NCBI GenBank assembly: GCA_002633005.1
Contig: NMRA01000258.1
Span: forward strand, 157,288 to 221,287
Length of the DNA: 64,000 nucleotides
From: Phoronis australis
Taxonomy: Eukaryota; Phoronida; Phoronidae
Reading direction: 5' to 3'
This document shows, piece after piece, positions 22,930 through 34,166 of the stretch. The notes under the pieces were generated by a model. That model was not told the DNA's origin. It was given only the letters and a program-made list of their open reading frames with translations, and made no database searches. The translations under genes and the position numbers were made by a program. Within the stretch, counting starts at the first letter, position 1, and each line of letters begins with the position of its first letter.

Positions 22930-25900
22930 ATGGTTTACAAATTCAGAGACATTGCCGTATATTACAAGCGAAGCACACTAGCTTCAATAGTGAGATGCTT
23001 GCGTCTATGGTGTTCTGCCCAGATTACCACCTATGAGTGAAACAACTTTTTGTGATTCGCAGAAGCGGGTGCATCTCAGAGCTTAGATTTGTGGGATACA
23101 AGTCCCCCTAATCACTATTATTGTTATATGCTATTAGTAATCGCGCGTCGCACCTGAACTGTGGTCCCGGCACATTTTCCGATAACATTGAAATAGGAGG
23201 CACAGAACAGTTCTCACTGGGTTTTGCCTAGCAAAACACACATCACTTGATTTGTAACCTTTTCTTCACTCTGTCAAAAACAGGATGCAAAGAATGGCAT
23301 GTTTTCAATTATTTCACATAAAAAGCCCAGCAGATGAGCACAGAAACTTTATTCTTTCTTGTATTTTTGACCATTTCATTCCCACTGACAACCAAGCTAG
23401 ACTAAGAAAAATAAGGGCAAAAAAATGCAAAATCGGCACTTTTCACCCGAAAAACACCACTTCCCTGCCGATGCACGACTAAAACCAACCTTAGAGTCTG
23501 AAAGCAAATTTCCTACCGATTCAGAAAATGTGGTCCAAAAGTGCTGTCAACCAACTAGTTTTTTTGCAATTCTGGCTTGTTTGAGGGCTACCTAAAATCA
23601 CAGCCAATTTCTCGGTCGCTACCCAACAATGCACAATTGCAGCCGGGGCCGCCATCTTGAAGAAGAGTGCAGCTACAGCCAAGAAAGTGGCCTTTTTTAT
23701 TCACAGCATGTTCACAAATACAAACAAACCACATTCACTGAGCCTACGTGCAGTGCCCACCTACAAAATGCCCCCAAACTTGGCCTACCCCAAAATTTCT
23801 ATATTTTGGCAGTGCAAATTGGCCGCGGCCGCAGCCTAACTATTCAGTGCCACCGTAGCAGTCCAGTGAACTCACTGAGAAGTTAAACACAATATGGCTG
23901 CCCATAGGCGACAACGTCACCTCGTGAACAATAATGAAACTAAATAACTTCAGTAGCGATCAACTGAGTACTGGCACAAGAGAATCTTGTGACAAATTTA
24001 TGGCATCTGCCAGAATAGAATCCGTTACGACCTCAGGTTTTTCGGTTTTCAGGGGTATGATCGTGACGAAACTGTGAAGGTTGGTTAAGAGACGACGATG
24101 GGGATTATGCATTCGGCAAACACTAACCTCCCAAATTTCGGACTTTAGCTCCGTTTAGGGGAGAAATGAATCTTTATTGGGATGAGGTACGTGATACCAA
24201 TGAGCCATATATATGGAGACGACACGTCACTGCTCTCAAGCCAGACAGCGCTTGCCACGCGGTCCGCCATATTGGTAGTAAGAAGAAATGTAAACAAAAG
24301 CACGATGGCCTAATGGAAGCCGGGAAAGTTTTAGAGTAACATTTGAATTGTAAATCTGTGACCCACGCATTGCTTTAAGGGTCATACAAGCCATTGCACA
24401 GACAAAATTCCTAATGCTTCTGCTGAAATTCTCATGGACTTTGGTAGGGCCTGGGAGGTTTCGCCGGCTCAGTTTCTTTTAACAGTGACAAATTTATTAA
24501 AACACATAAAAATATAATGCTATAAAATTCAGCCCGGAAACCGCAGTTAGCATTATATCCGGCTCAGTCGAAAGGGAAATCATTGAAATGTATGCTTTTT
24601 ATAAAGTTTGAAAATATTTCCTTTGTAATTAGTGAGAATATGCAGTCATTAACATTTTTCTTCGTTGTATGTGTATAGAACCTATTGTTCAGTTGTTTAC
24701 AAACCGACTAGACGATTTGCACGAACCCAATTTCCCGAAAGGTGATTGGAATTGTCTATTTCAGGTTTTACTAAAGACTAATAATTACATCGATATGCAG
24801 ATTTTTTTTTCACAAATAAAGCGCATGTAGGGGGTGCTGGGGTGTCTCAAAAATGTTACTTCAGTGATAAGCTACGTTTCTGTAACTCTTGTCCTAGTAC
24901 AAAATTCCTCTTACCGTGGTGAACTTGTTGTTTGTACAGTTTGAAACTACATAGTCTCAAAATTCAAACCGTTGTGTCATAGACTCTGTTGTAAAAAACA
25001 CACACTACGACTGCAATACAAGTACATAGGCGGATCTAGGGTTTTTTAAAAAGGCGTTCGCAATATAGATTTTTATACCTGTCCAATACGACCATTATGT
25101 GTGGAAGCCCAGATTTTGTTCAGTCAATAACAAGAACATATTCAATCTGATTGGCCATCCAGAAGAGCAACAAAAGATTTCACACTTACAGACACCACAA
25201 ATTAAGATGCGGTAACCATTTCGAACAATAAAGTTTCGCTTTATTTCAAAATAATCATCATCGCGCAGTAACAACACACCGTGACACAAACAGGATACGT
25301 CATATCCTGTTTGTGTCTAGTTGGGACAAAATTACTGTACCTGTACATACACTCCACTTCAGCAAAAGTCAGATTTCAACCAACTCAAGTGAAAAGTTGA
25401 ACAATTGTTTCTGCGACCGGATCATTTTATTTCAGTTTCAATTTTAAATCACGAAAGACCAAAACTTTATGTCATTGGTTCTGGATCTAATCTTTGTGCT
25501 GGAAACTTAACTTTATTTTTGATGTTCTCTGTTATAGTTTAATACAAACTAAAGATAGGAGTCAAGACTCTCTAATTATATGCTCGAGTATATACAGTAT
25601 ATGTAATGATTTTCATGGATGGTTTTCTAATAATCTTAGGTTGCACTTGATGACCTTCGCATTAAAGCTATGGATTTTTTTTCGAAATCACGTGTTGTTA
25701 CTTGAGTTGTACCTAGAATCTTGGGGTCATCAAGAGTGAGTTTAGATTAGAAACTTGTGCACATAAACTATAATTTACTTGAGCCAATGAGACATAGAAC
25801 TTATAAACACTGTTTATGTATTCAAAGTAAATTTACGGCGGGCTGTTTCGAAAACCAATAACTCCCTTTTTAAAGAAAAATGATTCAAAGCAATTTCAGC

Positions 25901-26166
25901 TGGCATCAGGTAACAATGGGGAAAAAGAGAATCTAAAATAATTTCAGCTCACATCAGACAATGTTGGGAAAAGGATAGCGACCGATTTCAGTTGGCCTTT
26001 TCTATTTGAAAGTTTGGACAACTAAACACTAGCGCATGACCACTTCAATTTTAAAAAAATCACAGACTACAACCATATGCTATTTTTTACATAAAAGTCA
26101 TGAATTCACCAGTTCTGCGTCTCACTGGTAAAACCAGTAGACGTGTTATGATTGTTACGGCTCTAG
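22930..26166. other. 3' flank of gene A and intergenic stretch
   Basis: The first 120-150 bases match the 3' flank of gene B (about 62125-62395). Beyond that I see no gene. A short segment near 25880-26010 repeats TTTCAGCTGGCATCA-type words that also follow the TSP1-like exon in both genes (12160-12215, 43690-43750). Confidence 0.45.
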
Positions 26167-26448
26167 AAGAGTGGCTTTCGAGCCTGGTACAAACCTGACG
26201 GAAAGAAGATGAACTACTGGGGAGGCGCCAAGAGCGGGAGTGGCCAGTGTTCGTGCGGTAGACACAACAACTGCATCAACATCTCCACCACGTGCAACTG
26301 TGATGTTGGCGTCAAGTATTGGAACATTGACGGTGGATACGCTGCATCTATGGACGTACCAGTCACTAAACTCGCCTTCGGAGATACTGACGGTCCGGAC
26401 AAGGCGGCTTATTACACTATCGGCCCCCTATCATGTTATGACAGATAA
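26167..26448 (+). CDS. Contactin-associated-protein-like fibrinogen-type C-terminal exon
   Basis: After a TAG acceptor at 26164-26166 the frame reads SGFRAWYKPDGKKMNYWGGA, then GQCSCGRHNNC, CNCDVGVKYWNIDGGY, DVPVTKLAFGDTDG and IGPLSC, with a stop at 26446. This is the C-terminal part of the fibrinogen-like module known from neurexin IV/CNTNAP proteins and similar invertebrate extracellular proteins (YWGGA, CNCD, LPV..L.FGDT and IGPL.C motifs). It would be a terminal exon. Entry is phase 0, so it does not splice in frame to gene A's phase 1 exons. No other exon of its own gene is recognised; it may be an isolated shuffled exon. Confidence 0.68.
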   Translation, partial: KSGFRAWYKPDGKKMNYWGGAKSGSGQCSCGRHNNCINISTTCNCDVGVKYWNIDGGYAASMDVPVTKLAFGDTDGPDKAAYYTIGPLSCYDR

Positions 26449-26679
26449 CTAGTATTTGAATTTGAGTGCTATTTTGAAGTGAAATTCCAGGACTGAGGAC
26501 ATATTAAACAAAAATTCCATGCTAGCCATTTTCCGCGTTCTTCCAGTCGTCATTAAATTGCGAGTCTTAAGGTATTACTAGATCTTCTGAAGCTGACACA
26601 AGACTTTAACGAGATATTTCAATTTTTAGACCTACTGCTCATTAGTTCCCTTCAATTAAAACACTGTTTTACCACCGGG

Positions 26680-28985
26680 GGGTGTAGCCCGTACAGTTTC
26701 AACTCCAGCCGAAAGGTGTTTTCTTGCAATCTTTTGTTGATGCTCACGGGTCATGAACCAATTGTGTATTCGGCATTACAGTAAACAAACTTCCTTTGGT
26801 AAGCACAACAGAAACAATGACATCGTATTTTGCTGATATTTATCGTATTTCTTCGGGAACAAACGACAATAACAGAAAAATTTTACTCGGAGAATTCAAT
26901 TTCGGAAGCCAGTTTGATAGAAACAACACCTGTTTCAGTCCACATTGTGGAAGAAGGAAATAAAAGCACGCAGGCGGGCAGGTTGACAGATTTTGCCAGT
27001 ACAACAGCAAAAGATCGCCTTTGAGAAGGGCGAGCCAATAGTTTAGAAGGTGGCGGCTTAGTAACGTGTTTTAAAGAGCTTACAAAATATCATTGTTCCT
27101 ATGATGTCAAACCTGTCTGAAATAGTGGTGGTAACAACAGATCAAACTGTGACGCGTATGCGTAAACATGGGAGGCCTAGCTGAGAAAACAGAAAGAAAA
27201 TATTTTGGCACTCTTAAAGGGCATCATCATTTTGCTCCAACCGGGTCGAGGTCGATAGTTTAAAGGAGCTCTAGTCCAAAAAACCTGACTGCCGGCCTTT
27301 CGGACAACACAAACATGTACTTTCTCTTTCTATTATCTTTTACCATAAAATATGAATTAAAAGTACTATTTGGTCATTGTTCGTTAGTTGAAAGCACATA
27401 TAAATAATGACAAAGATTGGACATTCTACTATTAATGGACGTGAAGTCACGTGTCTCATGAGGCGCCATTTATTGTGTTGCAGCTCGTTGTCAACAACAC
27501 TCGTGGTTGTAGGCAGCTAGGGAATTTGGTACATTAATCGTTTTGATACATCGCCGCATAAAAAGCGGATATCAAACATCGCTGACGTTGACGTTGGCCG
27601 TTTTTTGTTTCATACAATTCACTTTCAATGGAGCCTAGTTGAAATCACTCAGTTAAATGTTTTTTAAGAATATTGGGGTCCGTTCCACATAAAATTGTTG
27701 GGTGTTTTGTATGTCCGTTATCAGCTATTCTAATGACGCGGTGACCGTTGCCATAGCCGACTAGTCGGTAGTTCTCGAAGAAGGTCTGCCTCCAGGGTGA
27801 AACTTGGAGCAATTTTTGAACTTACATCATCGTGGACCGACCCCAGTTCTTTGAAAAGGAATGTTTTCAAGGGAGACAAAAATAATTACAGGGTGGGTAT
27901 CCTCAAGTTTAGAAGTAAGTCGCAAGTAAATGAATTCAGTTCTTCGTGGCAAACTACAGAAGGATATTTACAAACAATACCGTGCTTGCAGACAGTTAAA
28001 AAATTATCAATTTCTGAAGTTGACGCACGTCTAAACAAGACATTAAATCTCAACCTCCTCGTTTCCAAAAAGTAGGCCAACTCTGCATCAACAGCTGCCA
28101 AGACGTTTCTCACAATATCATTAGGGCTGAACATAGGAACCACTTTAAAATCATTTTGAAATAGTTGTCCACTATGGAAAGCCCAGTGAAAACATTGAGC
28201 CATAAGCGAGACGATTCTAAAATCTTCTAGGACCATGTCGTATTAGCATTTTGTTAACGTCTATTGTGCATATTGCACTGTGTCCTAGTTAAATAAATCC
28301 AAAATATTAATATTAAAAATAATGATAACGATAACGATAATGGTAATAGTAGTAATAGCAGTAATAGTAGTAAAGGTCGTAATAGTAATAGTAGACATAG
28401 TAGTAATAGTAATGTAATACTAATAAAAGTGATAATGGGTAGCCAAATTAATGCCTTGTCAGCCCGGAGGGCATTCCTTTAGAAGAGGTATACAAAAACT
28501 GCCGCCCAAAAAGTTTTTCACTGCAAAAAATGTCGAACTCCAAAATGGTGCCATTTTCGACAAAATTCTATCTGAAAGTGTGCCTTTTATGAATTTCTGG
28601 AACTGAACTGTGCAAAAATGTGAGTTTTTACACAAAATTAGTTTCTAAATGGGTCACTTTTTGTCTGAGCCCACTCTCCAAACTGGTAGGTATCCAAATT
28701 TTTCGAGCGGCACTCCTCGCCCAAAAATAATCCTCTACCCCCGGCCGTGTCAGATACCACTCCATCGTGATTTTGGTCATTTTCCTTGTAATATGACGTT
28801 GGTTTCGTAAAATGTTACAATGGTACATTTCCCGCATGTGCATTGAACGTAAAATGTAACAACTACGCAAAATGTAACAATTTGTTACATTTTAGGGGAA
28901 ACGTAGCAACGTAAAATGTAACAATTACGTAGAATGTAAAAACTGTTACACTTTACGGCGTATCAAGGCGTTCACAGTCAGTTGC
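26680..28985 (-). mobile_element. Unidentified GTTACATTTTACG-repeat element, inverted long copy
   Basis: This is the reverse complement of the elements in genes A and B, lying between the genes. Its right end (28800-28970) has the TGTAACA repeat cluster and GGCGTATCAA terminus. On the minus strand a 116-residue frame (28236-27886; MVLEDFRIVSLMAQCFHW start) precedes sequence matching the copy in gene B. The part around 27400-27600 matches 55250-55420 of gene B's copy. The encoded protein is not recognised. A (TAG/TAA)n-type run lies inside at 28320-28435. Confidence 0.55.
28320..28435 (+). repeat. Imperfect (TAG/TAA/TAC)n trinucleotide run
   Basis: AATAGTAGTAATAG-type words repeat for about 115 bases inside the unidentified element. 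A much shorter remnant of it is at 18660-18690. Confidence 0.75.
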
Positions 28986-29460
28986 TTGAAGTCGCTTGAC
29001 GTCAAAGGTCACATTTTCTATATAAGAAAGACAAGAAAGACATGCTACAGTACGTCTGTATCTTGCAATACCAAATAAAGAGATGTGCTTTGCCCTGTGG
29101 GAGAAAAATCGAAGAAGTGGCGAGTAATTGGTCGACTATTTTTTTTGCTTTTGAAATCTGAAACTAAAAGAAAAATGCTTTGATATGAGCAGAAATTAAA
29201 AATCTCAAAGAAAAAAACCTAAAATAGCTGGTGAGCAGGTTGAATTCTATTTCAGCAGCTGAGAACCTTTTTCAATATTGCAATTTTGAGCTCATCCATT
29301 AACATTTTCAATAATCGGTGATGCGAACGCGGATAATTGAAGCGTGGCTACTAATGGACAAGCATAATGCCGTCGGATTCATAAAAAATTTATTATACAA
29401 AACTATGTGTTGGCATTTAAATTTGTATACATCCAATCAATATTGATATCGCTCGATAAG
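28986..29460. other. Region upstream of gene B
   Basis: No gene seen. It is AT-rich and lies between an inverted element and the candidate first exon, so it would hold the proximal promoter of gene B. Confidence 0.35.
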
Positions 29461-29466
29461 GATACG

Positions 29467-29477
29467 CTAAATAAAGG
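29467..29477 (+). promoter_or_regulatory. Possible TATA-like box of gene B
   Basis: CTAAATAAAGG lies about 88 bases before the candidate first ATG at 29555, leaving room for a short 5' UTR. Inference from position only. Confidence 0.18.
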
Positions 29478-29554
29478 GAGCACCACCGCCGACTTCACTC
29501 ATCAGGCACACCTACTCTACGGATTTGTTCAGGAAAGCTGTGTCACTGATAAAG

Positions 29555-29600
29555 ATGCTTTCATTTCTAGTCTTAGTAATATCTATGCCACAGAACATAG
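29555..29600 (+). CDS. Candidate signal-peptide first exon 1 (gene B)
   Basis: ATG followed by MLSFLVLVISMPQNI and a canonical GTAAGT donor leaving phase 1. The segment is a short hydrophobic signal sequence. It joins in frame to any of the phase 1 exons downstream. It would be an alternative to, not additive with, the exon at 30202-30277. Confidence 0.35.
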
Positions 29601-30201
29601 GTAAGTTTTCACAAAGAACCAACGTCAATGAGCAAAGCTCAGATTTTTTTATTTATTATGATACAATGCAACAATATGTTTCGTCGATCTTTTTTCGAAA
29701 CAAATATTGACTTGAAATCTAATTAAGCAATAGTAAGTTGACCCATATAAGGCTGCTGCTAGAGACGGGCTCCGACAATTTCTGTTCATCCTCGCCCCAT
29801 GCAGTTTCTTTTTGAGAAACCATCTGACATAATCCATTCTACAAATGGATGACGTACTACAGAATATCAGGTAGTAAGATGTGGATGAACCGATAGTGAA
29901 ATCTTTCTTGCTCATCAAATATTCTAAATGGCAATACCTTTGCAATTAGTGGAAGTTATTGCCTCTAATTCATTCAGTTTCACCTTTATCGCCACCGTTT
30001 GTTTGAACTCATCTACATTTACAAGTGCGATTAGACATATTGTACTAGCCGAACACAGTTACCCAACCCTTTTGTGTAGAGTAGAAAATCCTTACAAATT
30101 ATGCTGCACGTTTAGGGGGCCCTTGCGTTAGCAACTTTTGGAAGGTTTATATTCAAATACTGTAAATTCAAAGTTTTTAAAAATTTTGAAATATTAATCG
30201 A

Positions 30202-30277
30202 ATGATTCCAAAAATGTTATCGGTATTTTTGTTCTTGTCGACATTTATTCGTCGGTCTGAGAATAACAATTATAAAG
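30202..30277 (+). CDS. Candidate signal-peptide first exon 2 (gene B)
   Basis: ATG, MIPKMLSVFLFLSTF and RRSENNNYK, then a GTAAGA donor in phase 1. It has a basic/polar start, a hydrophobic core of about 10 residues and a polar tail, as in signal peptides. Only an 80-base intron separates it from the linker exon at 30358. With it, the whole gene B model is exactly 1194 codons. In gene A this region lies left of the window. Confidence 0.5.
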
Positions 30278-30357
30278 GTAAGATATTTTAATCATGTATA
30301 TTATTGTTCAAAAATAATTCATTCTTTGCTTGAAATGTTTTAATTTTGATTGCGCAG

Positions 30358-30399
30358 GATCAGATAAAAAAGACTCAAATTTAGAGCGTTCTTGGACTG
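30358..30399 (+). CDS. Short linker exon (gene B)
   Basis: A 42-nt phase 1-1 exon (acceptor TTGCGCAG, donor GTAATT) encoding SDKKDSNLERSWT, nearly the same as gene A's exon at 51-92. It bridges the signal peptide and the ShKT module. Confidence 0.45.
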
Positions 30400-30499
30400 G
30401 TAATTGCTTACCTAATCATGGGCCAATATTTTAAAAGAAATTATTAAATTTATGAATTTTCGACATTTTATTAAATATATGATCTGTTTTGTTATGTAT

Positions 30500-30960
30500 T
30501 CTGGCAACTCGGTAAAGTTGTTGCAATGTTTATATAAAATTGAAACAAAGTGTCAAAGTATGTCTCAGTACATATAATTTATAATAACTTAGGAGTGTTC
30601 GTGGTGCAAATGTTTTGAGAAATCAACAATGATTGATTCATATTGCGTTAACGGTTTCAGATGAAATAAAACTAATTGACCGCCGTGTGAACGCATTTTA
30701 TTTTAGTGTTTGCTATCAGAAACTAGTTGTGAAACTATAACTGATTTTATATGCTATGGTCAGATGTTAGAGGAATTTTATGATCATTGTAACTGTACAC
30801 CTTTTCCCTGTAGGGTTCTGTGGAAGGGGAACTTTTGCAATTTCGCGGCAAGTTCACCAAAATATTCACGTGCACATTATTTATTTGGTTCCTTAGTCCA
30901 GTCCTTTTGCGACTGGAGCTTAGTTTTTAACTTTCGCTACAATTATTGTCATTTACGATT
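30500..30960 (+). mobile_element. Old fragment of Kolobok-like family K1
   Basis: Diverged but recognisable match to 33170-33600 and 52920-53320: GTTCGTG..GCAAATG, GCAATAAAACTAATTGACCG-like and GGAAGTTTAGTTT-like blocks in the same order. A cysteine-rich frame at 30710-30970 lies entirely within it and is not counted as a gene. Confidence 0.55.
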
Positions 30961-31028
30961 ACAATACTAATGTATTAGAGATATTGCAAAGGCAGACCTA
31001 TTGCGTATTCAATATCATTATTCTTGAG

Positions 31029-31142
31029 GTGCGTCTTGTGGGAATGACAACGACAAAAGCAATGAATGGGCCACTTCTGGAGAATGCGACAAGAACCCTG
31101 ACTGGATGCACCCTAACTGTTCACTGGCTTGTGGAAAATGCA
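31029..31142 (+). pseudogene. Broken ShKT exon (gene B)
   Basis: It corresponds to exon 1 of gene A (921-1034). The second cysteine codon is changed to Ser (CGNDNDKSNEW). The donor GTAAGC has been lost because a deletion joins TGC directly to CATATGAA, removing the start of the following Kunitz-like stretch. The remaining five cysteines and NPDWM are kept. It probably no longer contributes to the protein; splicing from the linker can skip it in frame to 31591. Confidence 0.7.
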
Positions 31143-31590
31143 CATATGAATTTCACTTGCTGTCAGCCTAATTCTGCTGCCAAATATAAATCTTTGAGTT
31201 TTCTAATACCAATCAGTTTTCATGATTGTGAGATTGTTTGCAAGATCACAACGCAAAAATAAAGGTTCACCTACGCTGCCAAAAGTGATCGCTTTTTGTC
31301 ACGACATTTGACTTCCCTACGCTTCTTTAAAGCGACGACGAAACTGTTAACTTAATGGCATCTCGTATGTTTCTCTAGTAAGCGAAGTTGACGATAGCAT
31401 TTAGACCCAGCGTCATGTTTTTTACTCAACTGAAGCATATTTATTGCGCATTTTTGTCTTATCTGTTATCAAACATATAATAAAAGCACATGGACAATAT
31501 CCACAACAACAATATGAAATCATCAGAGAGATTGCAAAGATCTTTATATGTTCTCTTACACGTGTTTAACATTTCATCTTTATTCACTAG

Positions 31591-31704
31591 ATGCGTCTTG
31601 TGGGAATAACAACGACAACTGCAATAAATGGGCCACCGCTGGAGAATGCGACAAGAACCCTGACTGGATGCATCCTAACTGTGCACTGGCTTGTGGAAAA
31701 TGCA
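31591..31704 (+). CDS. ShKT domain exon (gene B)
   Basis: Intact 114-nt phase 1-1 ShKT exon with acceptor TTCACTAG and donor GTAAGC. Six cysteines in standard order: CGNNNDNC, the WATAGEC block, NPDWM and CALACGKC. It matches gene A's exon at 3750-3863, with changes only in the first loop (NNDYRC to NNDNC-type). The sequence after the donor reads on through a CRLHDAGNC Kunitz-like start and then a stop, unlike gene A's first copy. Confidence 0.8.
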
Positions 31705-32552
31705 GTAAGCACAAAATACGATATGATGTTCCGATTTTACCCCAATTTGAACAATCCTGTAGATTACATGATGCAGGTAACTGCTAGAGCTTGCGCGTGG
31801 TCGCTGGCTTCAGTGATACTTCTGCGAAATATTTTCACTTTTACAACGAAAAAACGCCTATTAAATTTACTTGCTGTCAACCTAATTCTGCTAACAAACA
31901 TAAATCTTTAGGTTTTCTAGTACCAATCAGATTTGACGATCTTGAGATCGTTTGCAAGATTGCAATGTAAAATTGAAAGTTAATGTACATCCCGTATGTT
32001 TTCGTTCTTGGAAACGAATCATCTTCTCTTGTTTATTTGAAGCGCTTTGATACTAGATCTAGGTGTAGTCTTTATGATATGTGACAAACAATTACTGGAG
32101 CTTTCATATGGCCGCTTTTTCAAAGGTTTTCTAAATAAAGTGGCTGGTAGCCAGTATACAAAAGTCACTCCAATATCTTAGATTCTGGGAGGAGCTTCTT
32201 CAACTTAATATTAAGTGGCTGAATTGTTCCAGATTATTTCTTCAGCCAGCTTGAAAGCGTCACATGGCCTAGTTTACCTGGATGATATAATAGAATTAGT
32301 TGTCAAACGTGTGCGTGCATTGTTGACCCCTTTTCAAAGGGATTTGTAAAGCAAATGATTTCTAGCTACATTAAATCACAGCACTACGCTGAGGGTCCGT
32401 GCGGTAGAGAGAAATTATGTTGACTGATATACAAACTAAAACAAAAATCGTTCTCAAAATCAAATCGTTGCCTACTCTGTTCTTCTTCATATCAATATCG
32501 CAGTTAGTAATCTAAATTATTTACTTGTAATTTTGATTTGCACACTCTTTAA

Positions 32553-34162
32553 AGGAGAATGCCATCCGATTTAATTAGTCTTTTTTACCGTCTTAATCGG
32601 TCTATATCCACCTGGCCGAGAGGTGTCGCGTTAACCTTTGAGGAAGGTGACAAACGACGCAGCGACGTCAGTGGTTCATTTGCAGAGTGAATGTCGCTAT
32701 GTTGCGGTGCATCTTTCCCGCTTGTCCGAACTAAGCAGCTGCGAGGAAAGTGAGTTTACCGTTGTTTCGACTTCCTCGAGAGTCCGAAATGCTTAGGAAG
32801 TGGTTCGCGGTAGTGAAGAATGAAAAGTACGCTGTAAATAGCAAGTATGAGGCCTGAAACATCTAAGTGTCTGTGGCCTGCAGTCGTAGACTGTCAGTCT
32901 GACGAATGCCGGTTTATTAAATAACTATCCATACGTTCCGTTGCCTGAGCTTGCTCACGGCGCCTCTCTAGTATTTCTTCATCGCTGTATTCCGGTTCGA
33001 ACTGATAGCCTGTGAAACTTAACGATCCACCTGCGAAGTCTACGTCGGATGAGCTCTCGTCTAAGTCTGGATTACGAGTTGCCATGTTGACGTTTATTAC
33101 TGAGCGTTTTGCTTCAAAATGAATTATTGTCACCCTAACCAACACTTATATAAAACTGAAACAAAGTCGTCTCATTAGATGTAATTTGTAATGCCTTTGA
33201 AGTGTTCGTGAGTGCAAATGATTTGAGAAGCCAGCAATGAATACTCACTGCGTTACCGGCTTTAGGTGCAATAAAACTAATTGACCGGACACCGAGGCCA
33301 TGTGAGCGCATGCTAATTTAGTCTTTGTGAAACAATAACTCTATTTTCTATCAGTCCCTTGGGAAGGTGTTACGGGAATCTTTATTTGCCTATACATTAT
33401 TCAAATACTGAGTGTCAATGTACAACTTCTGCCCTGACGATTCTGTGGCCAAAGCCGGGGGAACCTGAATTCGCGGCCCCCGACGAGTAAGTATACTTGC
33501 AGTTTCGTGGCTCATTCACCAACATAATCACGTGCACATTACAGCTTTGGCTCACTAGCATTAGTATTTTCTTGATTGGAAGTTTAGTTTCCAACTTTGG
33601 CTGGTTTATGTTCGTGATGTCTTCAGTCCGGTCGCGACATACGTGATCAGGTTCTGAGCCACTAGCCGGGATAACAAGAGTTTTGTGTATTTAAAACTCA
33701 AAAAATCACAGGCCTAAACAACACAGATCTAGGTTCTCCTATCTGTATTTCACTGAAAAATATTTCGAATTTATCTCCAAACAGGCCCAAAACTCCTGCT
33801 ACTCACCTTGGTAAATTGGCCTGCCGAACTTTGTAGGCTACGGTGTCCAAATTCCAATAAATCCGTAACAGCGAAAAAAACAACACGTTTTTATAAGAAC
33901 TTGTTGTATTTTTAAGGGATTTACATCGAAGTTTGATGATTTATTGGTGTTAAACGATGAATTCAAGCGATAAGCTGACACCAGTAAGCCGTGTTGTGAA
34001 CTGCTGAACAGACTGCGTGTGAAACCAATTACGTCATTGGATAATTTCAACACCTCCGTCAGTCGTCAGGTGTCAGGTAACGCAATTGAACGTGCCGTTA
34101 TCGAGTAGAACATCGCGATCTAAATTGATACAAAATAGGTTGCTTTTGGGTGGCATGCTCTT
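32553..34162 (+). mobile_element. Kolobok-like TTAA element K1a (inverted pair, left)
   Basis: Flanked by TTAA at 32549-32552 and 34163-34166; termini AGGAGAATGCC and GGCATGCTCTT. TTAA target sites and a TTAAAGG start are hallmarks of the Kolobok/T2 group. Plus strand 32640-32870 carries a decayed THAP-like segment, and minus strand 33085-32894 a 64-residue frame with FAGGSLSFTGYQFEPEYSDE. The distal kilobase has no coding signal. Its left TTAA lies at the position of an empty TTAA in gene A (about 4730). Confidence 0.8.
32894..33085 (-). CDS. K1 element small ORF with GYQFEPEY motif
   Basis: An intact 64-residue frame beginning MATRNPDLDESSSDVDFAGG and containing SFTGYQFEPEYSDEEILERR. This acidic N-terminal motif resembles the start of P2X7-like intracellular-domain proteins common in invertebrate genomes and often tied to transposons. 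The C-terminal domain is missing. Copies in K1b (stop after about 11 codons) and K1c (stops) are broken. The frame is convergent with the THAP-like relic of the same element. Function unknown. Confidence 0.45.
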   Translation of the reverse strand: MATRNPDLDESSSDVDFAGGSLSFTGYQFEPEYSDEEILERRREQAQATERMDSYLINRHSSD

Positions 34163-34166
34163 TTAA

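Larger units (their letters stand above)
11259..23080 (+). repeat. Main tandem duplication, copy A (matches 42776-62395)
   Basis: Exons and long stretches of intron match copy B collinearly from about 11259 to past the stop codon. Copy B is about 8 kb longer because of added mobile elements. Confidence 0.85.
30290..32552 (+). repeat. 5' part of tandem duplication, copy B (matches 1-4740)
   Basis: Collinear with copy A across the linker exon, the ShKT exons and about 600 bases after them. It lacks the LINE of copy A (empty site near 31413-31432). The match ends at the TTAA 32549-32552, the left target site of a Kolobok-like element. Confidence 0.7.

Noticed and set aside
30710-30970. Cysteine-rich 86-residue frame that looks like a secreted peptide
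   Set aside because: It lies within a diverged K1 Kolobok fragment (matches 33300-33600 and 53070-53320), so the cysteines are accidental.
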